From contig NC_088345.1 of assembly GCF_036884655.1 (NCBI RefSeq), positions 28,065,501 through 28,129,500 of the forward strand: 64,000 bases of DNA, in the 5' to 3' direction. Origin of the DNA: Musa acuminata AAA Group (taxonomy: Eukaryota > Streptophyta > Magnoliopsida > Zingiberales > Musaceae). The notes beneath the pieces were generated by a model, which saw only the letters and a program-made list of their open reading frames with translations, did not search any database and was not told where the DNA came from. Shown here piece by piece: positions 47,070-58,636 of this stretch. A program made the position numbers and the translations under genes. Position 1 is the stretch's first letter. Each line of letters begins with the position of its first letter.

Positions 47070-47758
47070 TTGATGTATCTTTTATTCTGTTCTGTTGACT
47101 CTTAATATCAAGTTCGAAGCTTGTCATCTTTTGAACAAAAACTGAACCTTTCTTTTAGATGTATTTTTTAAAAATTCTGGATATATGCTAATTTTTTTTT
47201 CTTTTGATGAATTCTGGATAAATATTTTTGGCAAATTTGAATGATTAATCTTAATGCTGAATTGTTTCTCTAATGATTTTATGATCACAAATTATGTGCT
47301 TCAAAGTCTCATCTCCTTTTTGTTGATGAGAAAGGGGGAGAAAAGTGATGACTTGTACCATTTTGATAGCATGACTTATTTGAATTACAAAAGCTTGTGT
47401 GATATGAATGTCTTATATGCCTTGCAAAATCTTTGAGAATATCGCAAGATTGATTGATCATATTGAAAGCATGCATTACATCTATATCATGAAATTCATG
47501 TTGAAAATCTTTATCTGCTGTCGTAGTAAAAATTGTCACTTATCATTTGACTTGAAAATGATTTTCATCGAATTTTCATATTTACTATTGCTTAATGATA
47601 ATAACGATAAGTTCTATGGTTAGAACTTATCGGTTTATGCATGAATTCAATGGGATGGAATTCAAGTGTTTTTATCTTCTCATAATATGGCATATAGATA
47701 GGGGGACTTATGTTCAACTCCGTCATCAATTGATTGTCAAATTCAAAAATGGGGAGAT
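47070..47758 (+). other. 3' non-coding region with multiple polypurine tracts
   Basis: Purine tracts lie at about 47328-47345 (AGAAAGGGGGAGAAAAG), 47698-47706 (GATAGGGGG) and 47745-47757 (AAAAATGGGGAGA, directly before the LTR). Multiplied tracts are a Sirevirus hallmark. Small ORFs here have no recognisable product. Confidence 0.75.
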
Positions 47759-49012
47759 TGTTGAATCTCGATTTTTGATGATAAAATCAATTGATGGGTT
47801 AATTGATCTAATCCATATTATTGAGTTAAGTGTGCAGGATTAACTATGATAACCATAAAACATAAAGCAAGAATACTGGAGTCAAGTTCGATGGATGTTT
47901 AAGAGTCCGAAGAATCATCGGAGATGCTGCCGGAACCAACCGAGAAGAAATCGGGAACTTGTCGAATTTTTTGGAAGTTCGCCGAAGAGATCGTCGGAGG
48001 TTTGTGGAGATCACCGAGAAGGCTCGCCTACTCGTTGAAGTCGTCACAAGATCGGGAGCTTGCAGGGAGTCCGTCGGAAGAAATCCGAGGGCATATCGGA
48101 AGTCCGTTGGAAGTTCGTCGGAAAGCTCGCTGGAACAAGACTCGATGTTCGCGGTTGAAAACTTGCTTGGGATGTTTTTAGTTATGTAGTTCACATGTAA
48201 TTAGGATTAGGATTAAAAGATAATCCTATATCCTGGTTAGGGGCCAACTCGGCCCAAAATTAGACTTGGTTTGGGCTGAACTTAAAGCCCAACCTGTGAA
48301 CCGAAGGGTCTGGCGGTGGCACAGCCCAGCACCCGAGAGCCAGGTGGTGGTACCGCTTGGCTGGGCGGTGGCACCGCTAGTACATTCTCAGTGTCAAACA
48401 CTGACAGGCGGTGGCACCGCCACTAACAAGCGGTGGCACCGCCAGCATCGAGAACCAAAGAGAATTCAAATTTTGGAGCCCAAATTTGAATCCTCTTGAG
48501 GCCTATAAATACCCCTCAATTCTCAGCTGAGATTACAACTTTTTGAGAAGCAATTGATTGAGAGAAAGGTCTTACAAAAGTCTTAGCAAGTCTTGTTTTC
48601 ATTTTACTAGAGTGTTCACCTCTTTCTTTCTTGCTGAAAATTTGTAAGAGTGTGAACCGCTTGTAAAAAGTTGTAAGAGGGGTCTTTGCCCTTCCCCTTC
48701 AAGAGATTTTGCTAGTGGAAGGTGGGAGCCTCATCGAAGAGGGCCTCGCAAGTGGATGTAGATCATTTGACCGAACCACTTTAAAATCGGTGTGATCTTT
48801 GGTTTGCATTTCATTATTGCTATTTAAATTACTACAAACCTTCTTACGTGCTTTATTTCCTCATTACCTTTGCTGCATATCTTTACGAACATGTGTTCAA
48901 GTTAAGCTTTTTAAGTTCGGTTTTTATTGTATCAAAAGATTTGTCGAAACCAAAATTTTAATTTGCTGCACTAATTCAGCCCCCCCTTCTTAGTGCCGCT
49001 CCGATCCTAACA
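47759..49012 (+). mobile_element. 3' LTR of the Sirevirus-like element
   Basis: 1254 bp, TGTTGAATCTCG...CCTAACA, followed by the target duplication GTCAC. It has one fewer hairpin block than the 5' LTR. It is clearly more diverged from the array units than they are from each other: for example TATAAATACCCC replaces TATAAATATCTC and CCCCCCCTTCT replaces the CTCCTCTT context. The array is thus younger than the LTR pair. Confidence 0.9.
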
Positions 49013-49017
49013 GTCAC

Positions 49018-49508
49018 GTGATCACTAGAAATCTCCGGCAGACTTCTAGTGGGGATCGGGATCCAATCAGTGTCTTAGCGTAACCTCGAGGGACTAGACC
49101 AATCACACTAAGCCCAAAAGGTAGGCAACTCTTGTCGATCATAATCCTTGTGATTCATATCCTATTCTACCATCGAACCACCATGGTGTCAAGGGACTTG
49201 ACCAGCCATGATGTTTGGTTAAGTCAACACTATTATTATATGATGAGTTTGATTCGATGATATATCCATGAGGGATTCGACCAAGCATATCATGTCCTTA
49301 GGTTACTGGTGACATCGCTATGTCGTAGGCAAGATAGCGAATCACGATATAGGTGAGTCTCGAGGGACTCGACCAACTCAACCTATATCGAGAATCGATC
49401 CCTACCTACAACAATGGAAGGCCACGTGGGTCAATCTAATTGCTTCATGTTTACCGTCTTAATATTATCGGGAGAGGGAATTTTGATTTGATTTCCTAAT
49501 ATGACATG

Positions 49509-49542
<34 letters not shown>

Positions 49543-50656
49543 ACATCGCATATAAATATATATACATATCTAGTAGGTGTACAAGCAATTACACATCACA
49601 TGAGTAATTACATCAGATGATCATGGACTATAGCCTAATTTGATCAGGCCTGAGCCAATGAGCCTAATCACTCACATCAAGATCTATATGTGTAGTAGTA
49701 CATCTTCATGACCTATGATCGTTTATCTCATCCTCGTAAGTTTTGTCGGTATCTCGACATATCACCATGCATCGTGATCCTCTGTCTCATCCTCATGGGT
49801 CCCGCTATCGCTTCCACGCACCCAATATGCCTCCTCGTGTGATTATAACTTAATCATATGCATGCAAGCTCGACAATAAGCGAGATATAATATGGAGACT
49901 CGCAGGTCCTAATGATAATAATAATCATAAGTATACACATATCGCACGATCTATGATCATCCGTCTACATAGTACATCATATGTAAATATCATTATATAG
50001 GACTACCAAATAATAATAATAATTAATTAAACTTTAATTAATTAATTTTTTGAAATTGGGGACATGCACAAAATTTTTTGAATTATGAGAGGTATTTTGG
50101 TAATTTGGATAGAAATGACAAAAATAAAAAAAATTTCAAATTTCAAGGGTAAAAATGTCTTTTGCTCAATAACCCTAGTTCCCCTCACTACCTCCTACAT
50201 TGTGGGCCGTTGCCTTTGCCCGTGGGCGGTGTGCCTACGGGTGGCGCCGCCCCTACACGCGTGCACCCCTACAAGAAAGTGTGCCCGCGGGCGGTGTTAC
50301 CCCTTGGGCTGGTGCCCCTGTAGGTGGCTGCCCTTATGGGTGCTGTCCCCATAGGCGCCTCGCCCATTGGCGACAGTTGCCCCTTGCGGGTGGCGCCCAC
50401 AAGGGGGCTCACCCGCGGACCCAACGCCCACAAGTGCTACCCTCGTGCGTGGGCATATTGCCCACGTGTAGGTGGCTTGCTTGTGGGCAGCCTACCTGCG
50501 GGTGGACGACACCCCCTACAAGCAACCTTAGCCAACTTGTGAGGGCAGCAATAGTTGCTGCCCTCTCTTACCTTTTGCATTAATGATTTTAACGATAAAA
50601 TCTACCTAAAACATAACATACGCAGTTCAAAACCAATTTATCGCACAAACAATCTG
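49018..50656 (-). other. Leader / non-coding interior of copia element B
   Basis: No supported gene. Contents: four spaced copies of a GAGGGACTCGACCAA-like motif (49086, 49191, 49270, 49361), a TA microsatellite (49510-49540), AT-rich sequence to 50150, and a GC-rich stretch (50200-50583) of repeated GTGGGC/GCCCAC words whose open frames are compositional. It ends at the primer site 50657. I infer that it is the leader of copia element B, with gag resuming at 15790 beyond the 33-kb insertion. Confidence 0.55.
49510..49540. repeat. (TA)15 microsatellite
   Basis: Thirty-one bases of uninterrupted TA alternation, followed by further ATATA words to about 49575. Confidence 0.95.
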
Positions 50657-50668
50657 GCTCTGATACCA
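50657..50668 (-). other. Primer binding site of copia element B
   Basis: On the minus strand it reads TGGTATCAGAGC, one base from the LTR end at 50670. Confidence 0.9.
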
Positions 50669-50669
50669 C

Positions 50670-51333
50670 TGTAGGGAATTCTAGGGGCGATATCACATGC
50701 ACAGTAGAAGAACATAAAACAAAAATCCCTAAATTTTCCAATTATGTATTTGTCATCGTGCGAAGATTGGTGTGCAAAATCCATAAAAACAAAAACTGCA
50801 TATATGTAATAGATTATGTTTTACCTAAGGAGATTGTATATCCATGAATCTCTATAGATCTATAGGAGAGAATGAAGGAAGTCAAGCATCCTCCTCTCTA
50901 GCGATGATCCACACAGTAGGGCTGCAATAATGCTCCTTAAACCTCTAGACCTACTATTTGAAGAGAAGAAGGGGAAAGAAGAATAAGAGGTGGCAACCAA
51001 AAACCTCTAGCCTATGGGTGTTTGGTTCCCTCCTATTTACAAAGGCCCCCTATCAATTTAACCCTAATGGATCTTGCCCTTTTGGGTATTAGATCTCCAT
51101 CCAACTATCGAAGCCTCTTAGATTATTGGATCTCATCCATAGGATTTAATAATTTTGAGGCTTACTGGATATCCAATAAGATAGGGGCTCCGATGGATAT
51201 CTCATATCCGAACATCTACTTGTCGCAATGCCTACCATATGTATGTAACCCTCTAGGCCCAAAAAATCTGTAGGTAGAGTCCACGGGAAATGAACATAAA
51301 ATTCAACCTACGTAGAGGGTTTATATCCCAACA
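50670..51333 (-). mobile_element. 5' LTR (664 bp) of copia element B
   Basis: On the minus strand it runs from TGTTGGGATATAAACCC to GGAATTCCCTACA, followed by the primer site. It is the rightmost part of the retroelement cluster, and its outer edge is about 310 bp from the WRKY stop codon. The partner LTR is not in the window. Confidence 0.82.
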
Positions 51334-51642
51334 GAGTTATTGTAATGAAACTACGTCAAAATGATATAAAAAAGTACAATTCATATATCAATACACCTTT
51401 GATGCATCAAAAAGTAAGTTACCTGTGTGAGGCGTGAGGCCTATTTAGCTTATAGTAAGTACTATGAAGTAGTGATGAAGTAGCAAGAGGGAACGGAAGT
51501 AATTCTAAAAGGCTTCCTAAGACCACAGCTGACATATAGACACAACGTAGATGTTAGTAGTTTTGCTGTGACCGGGGAGTAACTTCTTCATCATCTTCTC
51601 ATGGAGAGCGTAAGATGAAAATTGTTGGGTGATGGTATGGAT
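51334..51642 (-). other. 3' flank of the WRKY gene
   Basis: 309 bp between the WRKY stop codon and the copia B LTR. It presumably contains the 3' untranslated region. I see no exact AATAAA on the minus strand, so the polyadenylation site is not placed. Confidence 0.5.
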
Positions 51643-53948
51643 TCATGTTATAAATGGGTGATGAGGAGCTGCTGCGTCAGGGTCACAAGCAGCAAAGTTC
51701 ATTGTTCTAGCCGGCATCTCATGAGTGTGCTTCCCCTCATACGTAGTGACAAAGTAACCTGAATCATCTGAAGCCCTCTCGACGTACTTACGCACATTGC
51801 ATTTGGGGTCGGTGCATCGGTAGTAACTTCTGCAAGAACAACTTTATTCCGTAATGTTGTACTGTGGAGATGCATTAGAACATCCACAAAAATACAACAA
51901 TATGATACTGAAGAAAAATAACTCAATAAATTAAACAAAATGAGTTTTCGAGTGAGTTTCTGGCAGGATTTACCTTGGATAAGTATTTCCTTTCACCACT
52001 TTCTGTCCGTACTTTCTCCAGTGATAGCCATCTCCAGAGATTTCAGATTCCGTGGAGGTATTCATCCCCGAGTGACGTTCTGCGACACCTTCTGCAGCAC
52101 CGTTCACTCCACTAACTTGATCATCATTCTTCCTAGGACAGGTACTTCAGAATTTATCAGGTGAAAAAAAAAAAAAATCGTAGCAGATGTACGCTTAATA
52201 AATATCATAATTTCTAGAAGCAGATAAGATTTTATAATATAACCAAATTCAAGCCTAATTCCAAGCGTGACATATCATAACAAAATATCACTGGTCCTTG
52301 TGTTATCTGTTTGACTACAGTGCCACCAGACTATCACACTAATCCAAGTTTATTCTCATTTTAATTTTTCTATACGAAATGTACAATTCCAAATGGGTAA
52401 AAGGTGTGGCAAGATCATAGCTTCATAACACCTAAGATGTTATTTTTTCAGAAGAAACTATTTTCTGGAGAAAAAAAAAATGAAGAAACTATTATCATAT
52501 AAACTTTCAGATCATCTGGATGTTCTTCCATTTCTTTCTGTATGCAAAGGTTTTTACTGCTTCCGTTCACAAATTTTATCCATTTTTCCAGTTATATATC
52601 ACCAGGATATCCATGGATGTGGATTTAAACATACCTTCTCTTGCAATCAAGCTTCTGATGATCCACACTAAGTGCTCTGCTTCCGGCTCTGCCAACTTGC
52701 GAGCTAGCGGCATGAGGATCATGGGAAAACGTCATCTGCCCTGGATAGGTAAGAATCCCACACAAACTGACTTCGTTAAGGTTATCCATACTTCCAGTGG
52801 ACACACTCATTTCTAACACACAATTACTCCATAATGATTTGAGAGTCTCACTCCCATACTCTTCGGCGACGAAGACCTGCTCTTGTGGACCTGATGACTG
52901 TCGCTTGGGAGGTTGAGGCTTTGGATGATTGTGCTCACCCTTGTAGACTATTTCGGCTATTTGTCCTTCAAATGATCTCTCCACTTTCTTCTTGACAGGA
53001 CATGTAGGGTTTGTGCATTTGTAGTAGCTTCTCGAGTACTCGCTACCTTTGACTTGCTTCTGCCCATACTTTCTCCAATTGTAACCATCGTAAGACGGCC
53101 GATCTCCACTACCTATGGATTGCTGAGTCCTCATATCAGGTTCCATGTTCTGAGGCACCAAGTTTGAAGGCTCGTAAGTCTGCTTCGTATCAAACTGCGA
53201 AGGTGAAATCCGCTGACGGCTGTAGGTAGGATGGTAATTGTAATTTGGTTTTACTTTCTCTAGAACTTGAACTGGGAGTTGATTATTCGCAGCAGGCTGT
53301 TGATGAACGGCATCTACGTTTCTCTGATCAAAGGAAATACAAGATAACATTTTTCCGAAAAGTATTTGTGTTCTTGTGAGTCTAAAAATGCACGAGAAGA
53401 TCATATTAATTTGACTTGCTACGGCCGGCTAAATACTACCTACACAAGGGAAAAATATAGTAGAAGACATACTGACCAGATTCGCCAAGAGAGAAGCAGT
53501 GGCCCTCGAAATAAATTTTGCAGTAGGTTTGTATAAAACATTTGATTCAAACTCTGCTCTCATGGTTGTCACAGATACCTTCTCCGACAAACGAGAGGGA
53601 ACTGATTCTGATTCATCATCCTGCAAGTGTTTTCATTATGAGTCAAGTGTGAAGTATCAACAAATATTTCCTGCTGATCGATTACAAAGCAAAAGCCGCC
53701 AGAAACAACAAAATCTACTACTGCATCATTATAATTAAACTCACGGCTGGAGAAACAACTCTAGCTGCAGAATCATGTGATGAGGATTTAAGTCTCGTAG
53801 TCTTTGGTTTGATGGCAACTGTTTCCTCAGGAAAAGAAGATGCAGGAGGAGAACTTGCGCCTCTTGCAAGGAGGTCGGGGATGGATCTGAATTTGGAAGG
53901 CCTTGCTGCCATAGGTTTAGCGATCTCAATCTTCTTTGCATCTTGCAT
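51643..53948 (-). CDS. WRKY44: Group I WRKY transcription factor, WRKY44/TTG2-like, five exons
   Basis: Coding exons: 53948-53745, 53620-53477, 53323-52635, 52132-51974 and 51829-51643; all introns are GT-AG and the frame joins to 460 residues. Two WRKY domains make it group I: N-terminal WRKYGQK at 199-205 with zinc ligands C219, C224, H247 and H249; C-terminal WRKYGQK at 384-390 with C404, C409, H433 and H435. The last intron interrupts the C-terminal domain at the conserved Arg after YP, as in plant WRKY genes. The N-terminus ([12 protein letters not shown]...LLARG) and [20 protein letters not shown] (about 97-116) resemble Arabidopsis WRKY44/TTG2, which acts in trichome, seed-coat tannin and mucilage development. 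WRKY proteins bind W-boxes (TTGAC) in the nucleus. No lesion was seen. The subgroup is likely; orthology is not proven. Confidence 0.9.
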
Positions 53949-56489
53949 TTTTCACCTGAACATATCACCAAACACCATTTAGATCCAGGAGAACCCGATC
54001 AAGAAGAGACTTCAGCTACTCTACAACTGATGGTATTCTGAAACATGGGAAGGTTAATGTCAGAAGAAATGAAAATTAGGATGATAGTTAGCTACCAAAC
54101 CCTGTCTCTCATAGAGAAAATAAATTACCAGGAAATAATTATATTGTTGGACAATAAGCTTGCAATAAAAAATTATCTTGCAATGAAACAAAACAGCAAA
54201 AGTAGACACCATCACCAGAGAACACACTTATTTATTCTTTTGATATGAACCTTGCACCGCCCAGCAATGCTTGTTGTTTTCCTCTTCTGCTGGACTCGTC
54301 CTGACCGGCAGTAACTTGGGAAAGTTACTCCCTTGGTTCACGAGCTTAATTTGTAACCAATAGCATAGACCTTTTTTATTGTCAAGCAGCCTTTCTTTGT
54401 TCTCGTCAAGTTTTCCTCTGCCTACATCCAGTGCTGATATTTGGGACAAACTTTGTCGAGTTTACGCGGATTGAGGTTCAATCACAAGTTCAATTTTTGT
54501 GGATAAAACTGAATACTATATTTTAATATATGCCGCATTGTTAACTTTTAATATGTGACCAGCGAAATGGCTGTCACGTTGATACATATTATCGATATGT
54601 CGTTTGCCTAAGGTCACATCTACCACATGCGGTCAACAAGTGACAAATGATTTGGAGAGCACACTAGCGCTACATGAATACGCATGGCCGACCACCCGAG
54701 GCCACATCAATCACATGTGACTAATGCCACGTATCTCCAACTTAGAATGAGCCAATCAAATAATGCTCTGAATTCGATAGACACAATGACACTATCTTGA
54801 TTCGGCTCCAAAACACAATCACCCCTATTACTCTCGATGATTCCTAGAGTAATGACTATTAGAGCTACCTATAAAATGGATTTTTTCAATTGCGTTCTCC
54901 ACAAAATGAAAATTTTCCACAAGAGAGCTATCCAAGTAATCTGAATAGTCCAAAGTTGAAATCAATTTGATCATCCGAGAGGCATTCGTCGAGAACACTC
55001 TCGACTTATTTTCATAGGTTCTATTCTTTTAAGCAATGACTTGAACTGAGATTGACACAAGAAGGATTTCAGTTAGATATGAAACCAATTTGAACTCAGA
55101 CAATCAGAATCAATACTAATAACTTCATATAAACAGGAAGAAAAAGAAGATTGATGATGATGATAATATGAAATACTAGCACTGATGACTACAAAAGATC
55201 ACAACCTCTAGAGTTATTATCTTATGTAACCAAAGAAGTAGAAGATGTTGCATAATCTCATAGTAATTAAAATCTTACTATAATTTCATCTGACATTCAC
55301 ATAATTTATTATTCTTAATTTTCTCTTAACACTTATTTTGGGATTTTTTTCTCATAATATTTTGCATTATTCCAAAAAAATCAAGATTGCCCGAGTAGGA
55401 TGACCAACAAAAGTCAATAGTATTTATTCCGCACTCGGGCAGCTTTCAAAAACAAATCTTCTCTACGATTGTCGTTTGTCATAACATGTGGAACATGTTG
55501 CAAATTATGGACCATGCATTGTTCAAACAATATGACTCTAGGAATCAACTCGAACACTAATGATGTTTTTTCACTTCGATAGCCATAAATCAGATTGTAT
55601 GGAAAGGACCAAAAATGTGAAGTTACCAATATATTCAAGTTTTTCACGTTTATTACTTTAGAAGCTCATACAATTGATAGCGTTCCCTAACCAAAAAGGA
55701 CTCCAATAAAAGAAAGAACGAAATATACAAATATATAGAACAGGAGCAATCAGCAAACGCATTACCTACCGAAGCAACTTTCTCAGACCTTTTTCCTAGA
55801 AAAGCTTATCAAATATTTAAGATGACAACAAGAATTGAGAAGTTGCAGAAAGTGAGAACAGGAATATGAATTTGTCTGCCCATCGCATAAAGTTGGTAAA
55901 CGCAATTATGCCAAGAATGAAAGAGATACAAAAGTGTTTAGCTTTAGTTAAATTCTTTCGAGAGACAGATAGGGATAAAATGACGGAAAAGGGAAGAGAG
56001 ACTGGAAGTGGGGAGTAGACTTGTAGTTTTAATGGGGTGGCAGACTGACGATAGAAACAGCCGAAGAAAGAGACAAGATCTGTATGAGACTTCGGGAATG
56101 AGGAGCGTTAGGCTTGAAAGGAGTATCATCAAAACTTTGGGAACACCTATGCTTTTCCACGTAACGTGACGTCTCTATAAAGAGCGTACCGTATATTAGA
56201 ATCTAGAATATGGGATGGATTTATTCATCCGATAATTTGATAGATATGCAGCCACGTGGTGCAACATGTTCATGATATCAGGACATCACCCAACTTCTAA
56301 TTTAGATTTTTACTCACTAAAGTGATATGAGATTAAATTAGAGTATTATAGTTACTCCTAAAGATTCATATTAATATAGCACAAAATCAAACCTTATATG
56401 GTGCATGGTGATATCTAATTCAATGATGATTTCATATTGCAATATGTCTCTAAGTTTATTCATAAGAAATCCTATCACACTTGGCCTAT
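53949..56489. other. WRKY upstream region
   Basis: No coding frame is supported in these 2.5 kb. The sequence just before the ATG (TTCAG|GTGAAAA) looks like a splice acceptor, so the leader may contain an intron and transcription may start further up. Pyrimidine-rich minus-strand sequence at about 55940-56110 could be a first untranslated exon. An ACGT cluster lies at 56159-56172. The region between 54.5 and 55.9 kb is AT-rich with nothing recognised. Confidence 0.45.
56159..56172. promoter_or_regulatory. Triple ACGT-core cluster
   Basis: ACGTAACGTGACGT contains three ACGT cores starting at 56159, 56164 and 56169, spaced five bases apart. ACGT is the core of G-box, ABRE and C-box sites bound by plant bZIP factors. 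It is followed by CTATAAAG (56175-56182), a TATA-like word in plus orientation. It lies about 2.2 kb upstream of the WRKY ATG. Confidence 0.45.
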
Positions 56490-56494
56490 GATCA

Positions 56495-56993
56495 TGTTGG
56501 AAAAAGATACGACAAAGAAGAGGATAGAAAACACTATGGAGACAAATAACAAACACAAGATCAAGAATACTTTAGGAAAGATATTTAGACTTGAAACGTG
56601 TATAAACACTTTCCTAAAAATGATATTTGAACCATCTTCTCAATAAGATTGCTCTGGGTTTGATGCAAATAGTTTTAATGGATATGACAAGCCTTTAGAA
56701 GATCTGTATTGAACAAACAATAAAGAATCTTTAGAGAGGAATTAGAGAATGTCTAACTCAATCACTTGGAGAGTAAAGAAAAAAGCATGAAAGAGTTATG
56801 TCTGTAATTTACCCCCAAATAGCTATTTATAGATATTTTCTCAAAAGACACAACCTTTGAAAATTAACTATTTTCTCAAAAGACACAACCTTTGAAAATT
56901 ATAACTATTTTCTCAAAAGACATGACCTTTGAAAAATAACTACCAAAAAATAAAAGAAAACACATTTTCAAATAATTTGAACAATTTATAACA
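56495..56993 (-). mobile_element. 3' LTR of the Tork-like element
   Basis: 499 bp. It contains a short tandem repeat (AACTATTTTCTCAAAAGACA units at about 56830-56930) also present in the other LTR. Confidence 0.92.
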
Positions 56994-57562
56994 ATCCCCC
57001 ACTTGTTCAAATTTAAAATTTTCTCCAAGTGATTAAATAGTATTTATGAATAAAGTAATATATCTTTCGATTTGAATATTACCTTAGTGTAAGCATTACA
57101 AAGTGAAGTCGAAATCCCAAATAGCATAGAAGCTTTGAATTTGTTATTCCTAATGACAACACCAGTGATACCACACACATAAATACAATATTCTTGTATT
57201 CCTCATAAAATCTCGCTTAGCCCTAATATGGCCTTGGGCTCATCCAAGTTCATGAACTTTTATGAGAGAAACTCCAACTCTCAATCGAAGCGGCACCACT
57301 TCTAAGTTCATATAGGTGAAGTTCTTACAGTATCTTTGTCACTCTTTGAGATACTTGTCCTAACTTGACTGAACTTCATTAAGAGTATAATTAACTCAAC
57401 CCTCATTCGGTGACAACCAGCACTTTAACATCTTTAGATGGGACTCATAAAATATTTCAAAGTGTTGAACCACTCCACATATCAATGACTTGTTCTTACC
57501 CTTTGAACTCTTCATTACTCATTTCATAATGTTGAGTAGGGTTGCTATCATTGGTGGATCTT

Positions 57563-58531
57563 TTATTCAAGGAGTTTTAGCCCCATCCATTTTGATGTTG
57601 ATCTTATAACTTCTCTTGTAAGAGGTTTGGTGAATGGATCAGCCAAATTCTCACTTATTTTCACAAATGTGAGTGAAATAATCCCATTCTTGATTAATTT
57701 CCTCACATAATCATGTCTCAGACTTATATGTCTTGACTTTCCATTATATATTTCACTATATGCACGAGCTAAAGTGGCTTGACTATCACAAAGTATAGAA
57801 ATTGAATTCACACTCTTAGAAGTCAATAGAATTTCTAATAGAAAGTCCCTCAACCATTCAGCCTCCTTTCCTGCATCTGCTAGAGCAACAAATTCTGATT
57901 CCATAGTTGAGTGAGTTATACACGTTTGTTTCTTGCTCTTCCAAGAAACAGCGCCACCTCCCAAGGTGAACACCCAACCAGTAGTGGATTTGTTATCTCC
58001 AAAACTCGATATCCAACTTGCGTCAGTATATCCTTCTAAAATAGCAGGAAATTTTGAGTATTGTAGGCCATAATCTTTGGTTCGTTTAAGGTACCCAAGA
58101 ACTCTTTCAATAGCCTTCCAATGCTCTATATTTGGATTGTTAGTAAATCTACTCAATTTACTAACTGCAAATGCTATATTAGGTCTTGTGCACTGCGTTG
58201 CATACATAAGACTTCCTATAGCACTTGAATATTCTAATTGAGCCACTATTCTTCCAACATTCTTGACTAATTTGATACTTGGGTTAAATAGGGTATTTGC
58301 ATCTTTGATTTTTAAGTGACTGAATTTCTCCAATACTTTCTCTATGTAATGAGTTTGACTCAAAACATATCCCCCACTATTTCTTTTTACCTTGATACCT
58401 AGTATAGTATCAACTTGCCCAAGATCTTTCATCTTAAATGTTGAAGATAGAAACCTCTTTGTTTCTACAATACCTTTTATGTTGTTGCTCACTATTAGCA
58501 TATCATCAACATAAAGGCAAACTATCACCAT
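57563..58531 (-). pseudogene. Tork-like pol: reverse transcriptase active site, RNase H
   Basis: A 322-codon frame that is the direct in-frame continuation of the 976-codon frame upstream after a single TAG (58637-58639). It carries the RT active site [13 protein letters not shown], the connection ([20 protein letters not shown]) and RNase H with [19 protein letters not shown] (Asp), [20 protein letters not shown] (Glu), [10 protein letters not shown] (Asp) and HDYVRKLIK. All expected RNase H residues are visible. It ends at the normal C-terminus. Confidence 0.92.
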
Positions 58532-58636
58532 ATAGTCATCACAAGTTTTGAGATAAACACATTTATCTGCAATATTATGAACAAATCCATTAGAAAGAAT
58601 TATTGCATCAAATTTCTCATGCCATTGTTTTGGACC

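Larger units (their letters stand above)
15927..49012 (+). mobile_element. Sirevirus-like Ty1/copia element with internal tandem array and nested gypsy
   Basis: The LTRs at 15927-17231 and 47759-49012 share TGTTGAATCTC...CCTAACA ends (the left one starts TA instead of TG). The flanks carry the same 5-bp duplication GTCAC (15922-15926 and 49013-49017). Order: LTR, primer site, gag, protease, integrase, reverse transcriptase, RNase H, env-like gene, multiple polypurine tracts, LTR. Copia order, two gag zinc knuckles, an extra gene after pol and multiplied polypurine tracts are Sirevirus traits. Two additions inflate it to 33,086 bp: eight extra 1.66-kb repeats (13,277 bp) and a 10.1-kb gypsy. 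Without them it would be about 9.7 kb. Confidence 0.9.

Noticed and set aside
50085..50583. GC-rich frames of 89 and 127 codons
   Set aside because: Several overlapping frames are open because of repeated GTGGGC/GCCCAC words; no domain, and the position is the leader of a copia element.
52480..52816. Plus-strand frames of 63 and 98 codons
   Set aside because: They are antisense shadows of WRKY exon 3 and intron 3.
55414..56132. Minus-strand frames of 77 and 62 codons upstream of the WRKY gene
   Set aside because: No recognisable domain or supporting context. The second may be an untranslated leader exon, so I report the region but not a protein.
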